Shown: in pieces, positions 1 to 11,569 of the stretch | Layout of the letters: each line of letters begins with the position of its first letter | Position numbering within the stretch: the stretch's first letter is position 1 | From: Apostichopus japonicus | Taxonomy: Eukaryota > Echinodermata > Holothuroidea > Aspidochirotida > Stichopodidae | Direction: 5' to 3' | Assembly (NCBI RefSeq): GCF_037975245.1 | Contig: NC_092576.1 | Coordinates: forward strand, 14,991,111 to 15,055,110 | DNA length: 64,000 nucleotides | Made by a program: the position numbers and the translations under genes | The notes under the pieces: generated by a model | Told to the model about the DNA's origin: nothing | Database searches by the model: none | The model's input: only the letters and a program-made list of their open reading frames with translations

Positions 1-392
1 TGATTCAAACTCTTTCATCAGAATCAACTTATATTTAGGGCTCTTTACTTCGGGTTCCCTTCGTAATCACATGACGAGCAAGGTTATGCAATACTCGCTG
101 ACCACATATCCTAATCTCTAACGTTTTTTTGTCCTTCTCCTTTCTCCTTCTTCTGTTTCATTTGTGGAATCCTCAAAGCCAAGTATCATTGAAACAAGTA
201 TACTTTGTATACTTTCTCCGTAAACCAACAGACAATAACTTTATCATCAAAACGATAATAGAGAAACTAAGCAGGAATGAACAAATACACAGTCCATTTG
301 ATCAAATCGACCCAGTTTGCTTACAAAGAGTTATGACTTGCATGCTAATATGTTTGTATATCAATGTGTTGCCTGTTGTTGTTTATTTTCAG

Positions 393-582
393 AATGTCAA
401 AACATAACGATGAAAGTTTCCAAACGGAGACCGATATCGTTAAAGTATATAACACTGGTGAAATAGATTGGGTAACCATAGCGTCGACGAGAACGTTTTG
501 CTCGATAAACGTGAATAAATTTCCAAAAGACGAACATACTTGTGACGTAACGTTTACAACGTGGCTGCACCAGGACAATGAC
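393..582 (+). CDS. Receptor copy A exon 5: Cys-loop
   Basis: The acceptor is tattttcag before 393. The exon is 190 nt, the same as copy B exon 5. Its first base completes a codon split with exon 4. It encodes the stretch from SKHNDESF to TTWLHQDND, including the 13-residue Cys-loop and the loop B tryptophan. The donor GAC|GTAAAC is phase 0. Reading past the donor stays open for 9 codons (VNIELSLQA) and then stops. Confidence 0.8.
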
Positions 583-3500
583 GTAAACATTGAACTATCG
601 TTACAGGCGTAATGAACACAGAGAAAGTAATTTATTTGTGAACATTACATACAAATTGATAAATACGTCACAAAATGAAGTACGGTTGCATAATTCTTCT
701 ATAAATCATAAATATCGTTTCTGGTATTTTAGTTTTGCCTTGGCAAGTACAACTTTGTCAGTTTCATTTGGAACTGTCTTTTTCTTGCTCTTTTTTTGAG
801 GAAGAATTTTTGATACAGATAACAACATCAATGCTGAAGGATATTGTCAATAAAAAGACATCTGTAAAACTTACATCATTTCCGTCGTTGAAATTAAATG
901 TTTCAAAGTTTTATTCAAGTTTCGAAAACTGTTTTTGTCAAATAACTCATAGCATGATCTTTCTTGTACGTACTAACTGAGGAGTGTGGGTTTAATGTGG
1001 TTGCACAAATATAATATATAGTACAGTATTGTAGCAATTTGTCTCACAACGTTATGAGCCCTCAAAGTTGATATGTAACAAGTTAGTTCTTATTCTTCTT
1101 CTTATTTCTTAAAACTCTTTTCTGAGTCCCCTCCTTCTTCTCCTTCCCATTCTTCCCTTCTTCCATTCCTTCTATTCCTTCCCCTCATTTCCCTCATTCC
1201 CCTCATTCCCCTCCTTCTCCTGCTCCTCCTCCTTCCCCTTCTCCCCTTCTTCCTCTCCTTGCCCTCCTCCCCTCCTTCTCGTCCTTCCCCTTTCCCCTTT
1301 TCCCCTCCTTTGCCTCCTTCCCTCCTTCCCCTACTTGCCCTCCTTGCCCTCCTTGCCCTCCTTGCCGTCCTTGCCCTCCTTGCCCTCCTTGCCATCCTTG
1401 CCCTCCTTGCCCTCCTCTCCCTCCTCTTCCCTCCTTGCCCTCCTTGCCCTCCTCTCCCCTCCTTGCCCTCCTTGCCCTCCTTGCCCTCCTTGCCCTCCTT
1501 GCCCTCCTTGCCCTCCTTGCCCTCCTTGCCCTCCTTGCCCTCCTTGCCCTCCTTGCCCTCCTTGCCCTCCTTGCCCTCCTTGCCCTCCTTGCCCTCCTTG
1601 CCCTCCTTGCCCTCCTTGCCCTCCTTGCCCTTCTTGTCCTCCTTGCCCTCCTTGCCCTCCTTGCCTTCCTTGCCCTCCTTGTCCTCATTGCCCTCATTGC
1701 CCTCCTTGCCATCCTTGCCCTCCTTGCCCTCCTCTTCCCTCCTTGCCCTCCTTGCCCCCCTTGCCCTCCTTGCCCTCCTCTCCCTCCTCTTCCTTCCTTG
1801 CTCTCCTTGCCTTCCTTTGCCTCCTTCCCTCCTTGCCCTCCTTGTCCTCCTTGCCATCCTTGCCCTCCTTGCCCTCCTTGCCATCCTTGCCCTCCTTGCC
1901 CTCCTCTTCCTCCTCTTCCCTCCTTGCCCTCCTTTGCCTCCTTCCCTCCTTGCCCTCCTTGCCCTCCTTGCCCTCCTTGCCCTTCTTGTCCTCCTTGCCA
2001 TCCTTGCCCTCCTTGCCCTCCTTGCCATCCTTGCCCTCCTTGCCCTCCTCTTCCTCCTCTTCCCTCCTTGCCCTCCTTCCCCTACTTGCCTTCCTTGCCC
2101 TCCTTGCCCTACTTGCCCTCCTTGCCCTCCTTGCCCTCCTTGCCCTCCTTGCCCTCCTTGCCCTCCTTGCCCTCCTTGCCCTCCTTGCCCTCCTTGCCCT
2201 CCTTGCCCTCCTTGCCCTCCTTGCCCTCCTTGCCCTCCTTGCCCTTCTTGTCCTCCTTGCCCTCCTTGCCCTCCTTGCCTTCCTTGCCCTCCTTGTCCTC
2301 ATTGCCCTCATTGCCCTCCTTGCCCTCCTTGCCTTCCTTGCCCTCCTTGTCCTCATTGCCCTCATTGCCCTCCTTGCCATCCTTGCCCTCCTTGCCCTCC
2401 TCTTCCCTCCTTGCCCTCCTTGCCCTCCTTGCCCCCCTTGCCCTCCTTGCCCTCCTCTCCCTCCTCTTCCTTCCTTGCCCTCCTTGCCCTCCTTTGCCTC
2501 CTTCCCTCCTTGCCCTCCTTGCCCTCCTTGCCCTTCTTGTCCTCCTTGCCATCCTTGCCCTCCTTGCCCTCCTTGCCATCCTTGCCCTCCTTGCCCTCCT
2601 CTTCCTCCTCTTCCCTCCTTGCCCTCCTTCCCCTACTTGCCCTCCTTGCCCTACTTGCCCTACTTGCCCTCCTTGCCCTCCTTGCCCTCCTCTTCCTTCC
2701 TTGCCCTCCTTGCCCTCCTTTACCTCCTTGCCCTCCTTGCCCTCCTCTCCATCCTCTTCCCTCCTTGCCCTCCTTGCCCTCCTTGCCCTCCTTGCCCTCC
2801 TTGCCCTTCTTGCCCTCCTTACCCTCCTTGCCCTCCTTGCCCTCCTTGCCCTCCTTGCCCTCCTTGCCCTCCTTGCCCTCCTTCCCTCTTACCATCCTTC
2901 CCCTCTACTATTCCTATTCCTTTTCCTATTCCTATTCCTATTCCTATACCTATACATATTCCTATTCCTATTCTATTCATATACATATTCCTATTCCTAT
3001 TCCTATTTCTATTCCTATTCATATTCCTATACATATTCCTATTTCTATTGCTATTCGTTAACATGTTCCTATTCCTATTCATATTGATATTCCTATTCAT
3101 AATTATTTTCCTATTCATATTCCTTTCCTATTCCTATTCCTATACACATTCCTATTTCTATACATATTCCTATTCCTTTAAAGCATCGAACTTATTTTGG
3201 TCTTTTATACTTTAACTATGCAGCAAAAACTACACATTTTGGGCAACATGGATTCATGTGAATTTGAGCATCTCACTTGGCGTTTACAATTTACTGATCT
3301 TGGAGGTAATGACCCCCTCTACAGATGCGACCACTACCTTAAAAACCACTCATATGTTCGGTACGTCGCCACTTTGGAAAGACTTAACCCAAAATTCGGC
3401 ATGTACACCTTAGTGGCACCAAACATATTGGTATCAGTTTTGAGTGTGTTTACTATCTGCTTTAAAAGAGAAGACAGCAATGGACCAGCGTTTGGTATGA

Positions 3501-4912
3501 TGTGTCTTCTGGCTTTAATCGTTCAACTTGGGACACTATACCAAGTACTTCCTGATACTGCTTTCTCTAAAGTGTGTAAGTACATCCCCCACTGCACCGT
3601 TAATGGTCTCTCCTTGTGATAATATATTATATAATAGGGTATTTATATCAGAAATATACATCTAAAAAATATATGAATGCATTTCAAAAAAAAAAAATAA
3701 TAATAATAATATTGCTCAAGTTAGACGAAAAATCCAGATGTTTGAAGCGACTTTGGGATCAGGCCATTATTAATGTGGATTAGCACTTGATCATCCGGAA
3801 TCTGTAAAAACTACGCTGGATTCGAACATACGATTTAACATGATATATGGCTTCAATAAAATGACTACTCTCTAATCAAGTGTGTATATTGAGGTTGAGA
3901 CATTGAACTCGTTCATCAACTGACAAATTAAAGTATCTACAATTCTTCCCACCTTTCATCGTTGGTGATACTTACCTGAAACTTGATGAATAAATGCGCA
4001 TTATTAGGTGTGACAGAGTGGTATCATAGTGAGTGTGATTACCCGTTCGGAGTAAGGGTAAAATAGTTGTATTTTAATGTGTTGTGAAAAAAAAATAAAT
4101 TCACCTCTTAAGTCCTCTTAATTCCTTTTAAACCATAAGACCAAGGGACTTGATTTTGCGAGTCTGTCATATGATCAAACTTTAGCCAACATATGTAAAA
4201 TAGCATTTTGGTCATTACTCGAAAACAAAATGACAAAATATCGGAACCATGGCGCCCTTCTAGGATAAATGACTTTTAAGATAGCCCTTTGTTGTCATTG
4301 AAATTGTTTCCCTTGTTGGTTTGTTAAGATATATTTTTGATGGTATTTCTCAGATTTTTTTCTCTGTTTTTGAGATATATTTTGGCTTGTCAGCTTTTCG
4401 TCGAGATATACATTTTGGTGTGTCAAAAATATTCCTACTAGATAAAAAAAAATGGTTGATACAGTATGTATGTCAAGAGAAACGAGTAGATGATATATAA
4501 ACAGATGTGCCTACAGCAATGTTTTAAGTAACCTTAAATATTGTGTATGTTCTTTCCTATGACTTTTTCAGGTCATTCCATTGCGATTTTAACTATTGTA
4601 GTAGCTGTGGAAACGGTATTTTCTGTAATAAATATGAGCATAGAAGATAACGGTTACATTTTCTCCAAGACGACAAAATTCCGTCTCTTTATCCTCAAGA
4701 AGATGCGCAACAGACAGAAGAACACCAATTCGGACAACCAAGACAAAACTTCTGAACAGACCCCAATCGTTAAGAAGAAAAACGGAAGTACACGCATTCA
4801 ATACGTGATAGAAAACCTATCATGGTATAATATCAAGCAAGTTGTAGCATTTGGCTTTTTCGTAGCCATAGCTTGTATCAACGTTGATATGCTTATAAGT
4901 TTGAGCAATTAA
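393..4912 (+). CDS. Cys-loop ligand-gated ion channel (nicotinic acetylcholine receptor-like), copy A, 3' part only
   Basis: This is a pentameric neurotransmitter-gated channel subunit of the plasma membrane. Visible coding exons are 393-582, 3224-3575 and 4572-4912; exons 1-4 lie left of the window. Joined, they give 293 codons plus stop in one frame. Exon 5 carries the Cys-loop, C-x13-C with FPKD inside (residues from FCSINV to EHTC). Exon 6 carries the pre-M1 region, M1 with its conserved proline (FVAP), and M2. Exon 7 carries M3, a short basic cytoplasmic loop and M4, which ends almost at the C-terminus. Loop C has a single Cys (LYRC), not the vicinal pair of alpha subunits. M2 retains the leucine stretch CLLAL but lacks the usual Glu at -1' and Lys at 0'. 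It is paralogous to the complete copy B. Pseudogene decay is not seen. Ligand and ion selectivity cannot be predicted. Confidence 0.85.
1100..2890 (+). repeat. 9-bp minisatellite (CCTTGCCCT)n in intron 5
   Basis: About 1.8 kb of near-uninterrupted CCTTGCCCT units with variants (CCTCTTCCC, CCATCCTTG, CTTCTTGTC). The plus strand is almost devoid of A. All six-frame reading frames of more than 100 codons here, on both strands, are low-complexity artefacts (Leu-Pro-Ser, Cys-Pro-Pro, Arg-Arg-Ala, Gly-Lys-Glu repeats). On the minus strand the unit reads AGGGCAAGG, which places GGG runs 6 nt apart, a spacing compatible with G-quadruplexes. Variant blocks recur at higher-order spacing, as expected from unequal exchange. 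Confidence 0.97.
2905..3180 (+). repeat. Hexamer repeat (TTCCTA)n in intron 5
   Basis: A degenerate TTCCTA array with variants TACCTA, ATTCAT and ACATAT, next to the 9-bp array and ending 43 bases before exon 6. Copy B has a (CCCTAT)n array at the orthologous place, with TTCCTA units at its right edge, so an ancestral hexamer array probably predates the duplication. Confidence 0.95.
3224..3575 (+). CDS. Receptor copy A exon 6: loop C, M1, M2
   Basis: A 352-nt exon, identical in length to copy B exon 6. It encodes the ectodomain C-terminal part (HLTWRLQFTD, LYRCDHYL), the pre-M1 stretch SYVRYVATLERL, M1 (MYTLVAPNILVSVLSV) and M2 ([20 protein letters not shown]). The donor AAAGTGT|GTAAGT leaves phase 1, completed by GT of exon 7 to make Cys where copy B has Gly. 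Confidence 0.85.
3576..4571 (+). other. Intron 6 of receptor copy A
   Basis: A 996-nt intron, collinear with copy B intron 6 (32066-33023) and highly similar to it, with only small indels. No repeat expansion or open frame is seen. The acceptor is gactttttcag. Confidence 0.75.
4572..4912 (+). CDS. Receptor copy A exon 7: M3, cytoplasmic loop, M4, stop
   Basis: Encodes M3 ([20 protein letters not shown]), a basic loop of roughly 65 residues ([26 protein letters not shown]) and M4 ([20 protein letters not shown]), then TAA. It is 9 bp longer than copy B exon 7: three extra codons (SWYN versus S) sit just before M4. Confidence 0.85.
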
Positions 4913-5040
4913 TTACCATGGTACATGCAATTAAGATAAACCATATGCACCTTCTAGAAAGCGTGAGAGCTCCAAAGTAACTGTAGACACTCTGTTTAAA
5001 ACAACTCAACTTTCTGAAACATTTGCTTTTTTATAATGTA

Positions 5041-5092
5041 ATTAAAAATGAACGAGCCAACAATGTAGCTTTCTGTTGTGTTGTGTGTTTGA
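5041..5092 (+). terminator. Likely poly(A) signal of receptor copy A
   Basis: ATTAAA at 5041-5046 is followed 25-45 bases later by a GT-rich stretch (ttgtgttgtgtgttt). The arrangement is conserved in copy B (33484-33537). It implies a 3' UTR of about 150 nt. Confidence 0.5.
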
Positions 5093-5690
5093 TGAACAAA
5101 ATCGTTACACCGCACACTGAATCAAGTAGAACATTTGACCAAGACCGATTATATATTCTATACTTTTAAATTGTATATAGGTGACAATCCAGGTTTGTAT
5201 TAAGGATAACCTTGTTTACTTTTGCAGCGGTTTTTAATTTAGAGTATGCAAATTACTTTATGAACTATTTTTTATATTTGATCAAATTCTTTGAGACCAA
5301 TCAAAACGTACATTGATCAGTGAAAAAGTATCTCATTAATGATTTGTCATCACAATTATGATCTTTCCATTTTATAGAACGCGAGATATTGTTTGCTTTG
5401 CTCGCATATATCCCTGTGGTGCACTGTTGTTGTCTCTACCGACTCATGTGCCAATGATATAACTGGTTACGTCTTCTCACCGTATAAAAGTCCAATACCC
5501 CTGCTCCCCCATCCTCCCACCCCCTCACCCACCATTTTCTTCGGGTGAGTCTATGCCAACAATACCTACTGTACTGAATCAAGAAAGAGAACACCTATTA
5601 ATATGTTTTGTTTATGTTATCGCAAGTCACCGTTTGTGGTTCGAGAGAGCTGATGATTCCACTTAGTATGTACTGATCTACAATATGTTA
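5093..5690. other. Non-coding 3' flank of receptor copy A
   Basis: No gene or element recognised. The stretch is collinear with 33540-34190 in block B, apart from a short indel. It contains a C-rich patch near 5505-5530. Confidence 0.5.
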
Positions 5691-7195
5691 ACGCACGCGT
5701 TTCACGAAATGTCAGTTCAAGTGGTAATACAAAATGTTTATCAGGATACCCCTGATATCATTTCTCTGAATGAGACAAAACGAGATGAAAACATCAATGT
5801 ACATACCCTAGACTATCATATTTTCCAAAAAAGACCTTAATATAATTGTTTGCTCTGATCACATAGCTCCAAAATCCACTCCTTCTATATTATTTAAGAA
5901 GACCTTATTAGTGATCACTACCTTATTATCCTCCAAAACCAACTTAAATATAACCCTTAACCAGACTATTTTGATCTGTAGAATGCAAATGGGGGGGGGG
6001 GGGGGTGGGGGTACATCACTCTTGGGAACATATCCCCTTCCCAGGGAGAAACCCTTAGATTACATTGACAAGTACACCTATTAAATCACCAAACAATTTG
6101 TTCAAACCTGCCACAAACAATACGCTTTTCAGATTGTTTAACCGAAGGTGTGGAAATTAACCAAAGTAATTCTAAATCTTATCAAGCATGGAGAACGCTC
6201 CAAATATCTCATATGAGTACTCATGACTTACATACTCATAACTTAAATCTAATCGCAAACATAACTCGACAGTAACAGTAAACTTAGGAACTTTTATCAA
6301 AAATATTCCTGTAATCCCATCCACTTTCATGTCGGGACCCTACAAGGTGCAGCTCGTAGCTTTCTACTCTATTCAATACTTGCCAATGACCTTCATTTTC
6401 CCCTTATAACTATAGCAATTTCAGCCTATATGCAAACGACACCACCCATCTAAAACACCGTCTACACCCCTACACTTACAGTAAAATATACCCATAAAGC
6501 CATTATCCACTTGAAGAATTGGTGCAACAGGTGGCATGTTTAAATCAATCTTATTAAGTTTAAGTAGTACCACGCAGTTACCTAAATGCACGCCTTAAAA
6601 ACAATTTGTACTGCTGTATCCTTTTTTAATTTTACAAATCATAACACTGTTAAAGCAAATTTTCTCGGGGTCAAGTTTAACCGTGAACTTTCCTTCAAAC
6701 CTCACTGCGACAACAACGTATCTAAAAGATAGCAATTTTTAATTAACCGTCGCTCGCTTGCTTTAAAATTTGCATACTCTATCAAACTATTTACTTTTCT
6801 AATATATACCGTTATAGCATACTCTAAAATAAACACCAAATTAAAAACCTCTATATTAAAAACCTCCTTCTAAGTCATACTATTACCAACTTTCACTACT
6901 TTCCTAACAAACCTCAGTTATTTTTTTACTTCTTAGAAGGCACTCTCGCTAGCAGCTAGCCCCACCCCCTTCCCAATCTAGTCTGTTCTTTTTTTCATTA
7001 GTGGTATGGCTGTTAAAATCAAGTTTAAGTTAACATTCAAGCAACTCAACAGGAACTCCCATCTTGAATATCTGTTTCCACATTCTTTTAAATTTAAATC
7101 AGATTGTTTCCCCTCTGACAAAATCCTCCGGAATGAACCCTATCGCGGGATCGGACAGGGTATAAATATTTCTGCACGAACATTTCTCTCCTTCT
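5690..7195 (+). pseudogene. Degenerate LINE remnant (CR1/Rex-like endonuclease-RT), block A copy
   Basis: Conceptual translation with frameshifts shows an endonuclease-like piece at about 5710-5815 (TPDIISLNETKRDEN), matching the family's D-I-I-x-L-x-E-T box. At 6425-6460 there is an RT catalytic-site relic reading SLYANDTTHL, where YADD has become YAND. Further on comes FLGVKFNRELSFKPHCD (about 6660-6705), the post-RT conserved stretch. A poly-G run sits at 5992-6008. The block B copy (34190-35220) lacks 5863-6377 but keeps YADD. The element therefore predates the segmental duplication and is long dead. Clade assignment is by eye. Confidence 0.6.
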
Positions 7196-7199
7196 ATTA

Positions 7200-8137
7200 A
7201 GTTGCGATTTGAAGTTAAAGGTTCGTGACTCTACAGCACAGCTCAGTTGTTGTTTGATAACTCGTTAATTGTTAGTCCAGTGAATTATGATTGGTCACAC
7301 GTGCTGTAAGGATAATCGGACGTCATGTGAAAGGAAAACGACGAGCCTCCAGGTATAACAACGTAAAGTCTGAAACAGAAACCATGGAAAATAGTGTTGA
7401 AAGTCCGTATCAAGTACATGCCGTCGGTACTAGTAGTGATCGCTAAGACAATCCTCCATAAAAGCACCCGGCAGTCTCGCATGTAGCAAAATGTTCGTGA
7501 TGTGTGTAATTGCAGTAAGTTATATACTGTACATGACAAGTTTACTTTCTACAAAAGTATGTGCAGTGTAAGATTAGTTTGGTTGAAACCACGTTTGCCG
7601 TATATTGGTAAAGCCTAGTAAGGAAGAACAGAAATAAAAGGAGAGCAATAAACCCTGGTAGATGATAATCACATCAAAAGATTGATCTTATGACTATGGT
7701 AATGTCATCACTCCTTGGGAACATTTTATAGCCACAAAAACGATTGGGGTTTTCTTAACCGTTGGAAATTCATTCATTTATTGAACATTCAACAGTTTTC
7801 CTACCTGAAAACCTATTGTAACTCCAACCCTCTTTTTGATCGCAAGAGCCTTCAACAATTGATCTAAAGCTGTTTAAGGAACTAATAAAGTTAAACACAA
7901 CGTGAAATAAATGGTTGGGGATAATTCTAACTTGTTAATTCTGTGTACACTGACAAATTCCAAACCACCAGGGTGCACCCTATAAAATGGTAGCGCGAGT
8001 GCTATACGCTTTCATTGACAGTTATAAGAAAGCTACAATACGTATTCTACCGGATGAGTCACTGTGGCTTAGTGCTTTTGTTCTTATATTATGATAACAA
8101 ATGCTGTAATCGAATTTAAAGGAGACGCATCGCTTAA
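7200..8137. other. Non-coding duplicated flank
   Basis: Collinear with 35220-36062 in block B. No supportable gene. Small open frames here are not conserved between the blocks. Confidence 0.5.
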
Positions 8138-8204
8138 TGCTTTCATTGCAACGAGTAATTGTTTTATCCCATCTATCCAAGATAAATTTAAATTGGATAA
8201 TGTT

Positions 8205-8262
8205 TCAGTGTTGTCCGTTAGCTCAGATGGTTGAGCAGATGACCAACAAACGGGTTGGAGGG
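8205..8262 (+). repeat. tRNA-like (SINE head) fragment
   Basis: Contains GTTAGCTCAGATGGTTGAGC, close to a Pol III A box and tRNA D-arm. No convincing B box follows, and the acceptor and anticodon stems do not form. A matching copy is at 37030-37075 in block B. Best read as a decayed tRNA-derived SINE start. Confidence 0.35.
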
Positions 8263-8770
8263 GTATACTTCTGTTACTTGTTTTGTTGTTATTTGTGTTT
8301 AGAAACTGAAACTAGAAATGGCAGTTTTGTTGCAAAATTTAAAACAATAGCAAGGTACTAAACAATGTCGTTTTGTCGAAAAACTTTGAAAATACTCGAA
8401 TTTGTCAGGGCGTTTGGCGGTTACTTTGAAATACCACCGGCCCCTTCCCCTCAGATGAAACCCTCTCCTACCGCCTGTGAAGCCAAGGCTCCATCTTGGG
8501 CTGCTTTTCTTACAAAGTACTTCATATCAAGCTTTTTTTGGCAGGAAAACACAAATGAAATGCTGTAATTTGCATATTAATTCGTTTTGGGGATGTCATC
8601 TTCTATGTGTAACTCATGGATACAACCAATCCCCTTTTTGTGATATTTCCACGTACCCCGATTGCGATAGTACGAAGACCTAGAGAGGACATGGTAAAAA
8701 CATATATATATTACGTACGTACGTGATAATTTTACGTTCTATACCGAAGATAGTATGAAGTGGCGGTACG

Positions 8771-9027
8771 CGGTACGCGTTTTTTTTTTCCCAGGACGAA
8801 CGTGGGTTTCAGGTTTTTCAGGAATATACATATTCGTTTGAAATCAGAGTTAGGGTTTAGAAAGTGGGTTAGGGATCTACAATCTGTGAAAATGAAGGAT
8901 TGTCGTTCATAATCTGGGGTCAAAACTAGGAAAAAAGATTCAGAAAGATTCAAAAGCGTCACATGTTTGGAATCCAGGGATTTGATTGGCCGATGCCCAC
9001 GTTCGTCCTGGGAAAAAAAATACGCAC
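8771..9027. mobile_element. Short palindromic MITE nested inside the larger TIR element
   Basis: Inverted arms of about 33 bp face each other (CCCAGGACGAACGTGGG at 8790-8806 and its exact complement at 8996-9012), each next to a poly-T or poly-A run. An 8-bp direct repeat GCGGTACG flanks the unit (8763-8770 and 9028-9035), which would suit a hAT-type target duplication. The region is GC-palindromic, so the exact ends are uncertain. No coding capacity. Confidence 0.6.
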
Positions 9028-11569
9028 GCGGTACGTATATACTGTAACACATTTGTCTACATGCAAGAAGTCAGAAGTCAAGCTTATGCAGCCTAGAGAC
9101 TAGTTATACTCAAAAATGCCGGAGATAGATAATTAAGGTACGTTCGTTCGACTAACAGTAACACCACAGATATGCCTGTACTTTAGCCGCCACAATTTTG
9201 TGCTGGAACTCCTTCCCGGATCATTAGTCCTAAGCTCAATTAATGCATAAATAGGTCTGGCGTAAGTTAGACCTAGCCCTCACGTTAAGCTTGTGTTCAT
9301 TGAATCTCACGTGGATAGGTCATGGGCTAGGCCAGTCATAAGGCCTGTGTAGTGTCTATTGCCGCTGTCGATCCAAGATGATGTTACGGCAACTCCCTGG
9401 TAGATCACTTAAACTCCCCAGCCTATGCACATACAGCCAGGGTAATACTAATAGATGGGCGAACGATACTATACAAGGTATTTGTTAGAACAGCTCCCTG
9501 ATTGAACTCACATTTTAAAGGCTAGGTAAGGGTAGGACAGGACTACCCTACACTACAGATAATTGTTTGAGGTTTATTTGTAGCCTTGAAATTGATTTTA
9601 AAAGTATAAACGTGGAATTGTATGTTGATAATCATATTGTGTAGCCTCCTGTATCAACAGCTAACCCATTTATTATAATAACTACCACGTCCAATACAAT
9701 TCAATTAAGGTTAGTTCCTAATTTCAAATCACTACATGGTATCAGCTAGTATTATAATAAGGTTAGCCTACTTTACACACAAACCTAACCTAACAGGTTA
9801 CTAAACGTCAAAGGAGCCTATATTATAGGGTTAAAAACCACATAAAATGCCCTGTGGAAAACAAACCTAAACAGAAATAAGACTGACCAACTCAGAGAAT
9901 TATTCCAAGATTAAATTAGGTTTAGGGTTAGGTTTTCAAAACGCATGGCACAAACTATTAGACTGAAGAAAGCGATTAATCTTCTTTTCATTCTAGTTCG
10001 TTAACACACCATTTAATACTTTAATTGTTTCATTCCTTTCCTAGATTGGTACAAACTGGAAGAGGTGAAAATGAGAAATTGAGAGAGGCTACCAAGTAAC
10101 GCAGCTTTGCAATAGTAGAAGGATGTCTTTGGCTTGGAGGATGCACATCAAGATTGTGATTGTAGCTGTTTTTATGAGAAACAATTTGATTTTTTGCATT
10201 TCAATTCATCTCTCTGTCCACAATTGATAATACCGGTTGGTACAACTTCAATGAAACTTGCATAGAGATGGCCTGTGATGAAGAGACTTGTGGAAGTGCT
10301 CAGGAATTTTATGTCAAAGGTCATTTAGGGGTCGGTTTAGTTAATTGTTTGGAAACGCTTCTTCCTGAGTCTACGGACGGACATATGGATGTATGCAAAA
10401 CGTGATCATAATTATGGTCATTCGGGCTCGGAGTATCAGAAATTTCATGTTCAAGGACACTTTGGTTTATACTTTAACTACTTAACTGTTAGCTAAAAAT
10501 CTTTTCAAATTAATCTTTCTTGTGATTATCATAAGCTTAACTTAATTACCACTTTCTATTGGAGTTAAAATAATTTGCACAAGTATGTGAGGTCCAAGGA
10601 TGAGCTTATTACTAAAACATTAATGGTATCTTTGGAAGCCTAATTATTGTCTTGCAGATGTTCGGTTTGCCTGTGCAAAGTGGTAAAATATAATTGTGAT
10701 TAAATAAAATATGAATTAATTACCAATAAGTAAATAATTAAATTAAACAAATCAATTTGGTATTAGGTCATCCCTATCATTAACAATGTGAACATTGATC
10801 TTCTAAGACCTTCCTATATAGTTTAATGGTAGTCAGTATATGCCCCAAATTATAGCACGCTATAATGGCAAGAAGTTTTCAAAAAGTACCTTCCAATTGT
10901 TCTCAGACATTTGTAAGGACACACAAGATGACTGAATAGGAAAATTTCCTCCAAGGTTGTAATAAAGACAGTTTAAGAATTCTGACCAAAGGTGACCACA
11001 TTTGAATATCTAGCATATTTGGGGCTAATACAGCATAAAAGAAGCTACTGACACGGGGCTGAATTTGTCGTAACAAAGGTTATTGGGAGAGAGGCTTTGA
11101 TCAAGTATTTCAAGTAAGAGGTATAGGGTCCATTTCTTATTCTGTACTGAAAAATGTTCAAGTGATTTCCAAGTTGTATCCTTGTGCAAAAGTGCTGATC
11201 AAGGTCTTGGTATCCCTGTTATATTTCACAGTTGATGTCGAGCAATCAGAGCTTCAGCATGTAACGATGGTTATGCTGTAAATATGTCCTCAAAATTTTG
11301 ATTTCAGTATTGCTTTTCTTATATTAATGCATTGTATTAATATTTGAGGAATTAATTAAAAGAAATTGCAAAAGTTCACTTATTACTCAAAATTCAAAAG
11401 TAATGGAGATGCAAATAAAGTTAGCTATCAGTACTGTAACATTGATAATGTTGTTTTATAATTTATGTTTGCTTTTTCTCAATTTGAATGCATTGCAACT
11501 TAAATGGAGAATAAGGTGGCATATTAACAAGGAAAGGGGTGATTTAAGCAGGAATGAGGTGGAAAATCA

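Larger units (their letters stand above)
583..3223 (+). other. Intron 5 of receptor copy A
   Basis: This 2641-nt intron is more than twice the length of its copy B counterpart (1082 nt). The first 500 bases match copy B intron 5. Most of the remainder is the 9-bp minisatellite and the hexamer array listed separately. The acceptor is aactatgcag before 3224. Confidence 0.75.

Noticed and set aside
1102-3215. Very long open frames on both strands (up to 626 codons)
   Set aside because: They are translations of the 9-bp and hexamer arrays. All frames are open because the units lack stop codons, and composition is pure Leu-Pro-Ser, Cys-Pro-Pro, Arg-Ala or Gly-Lys-Glu.
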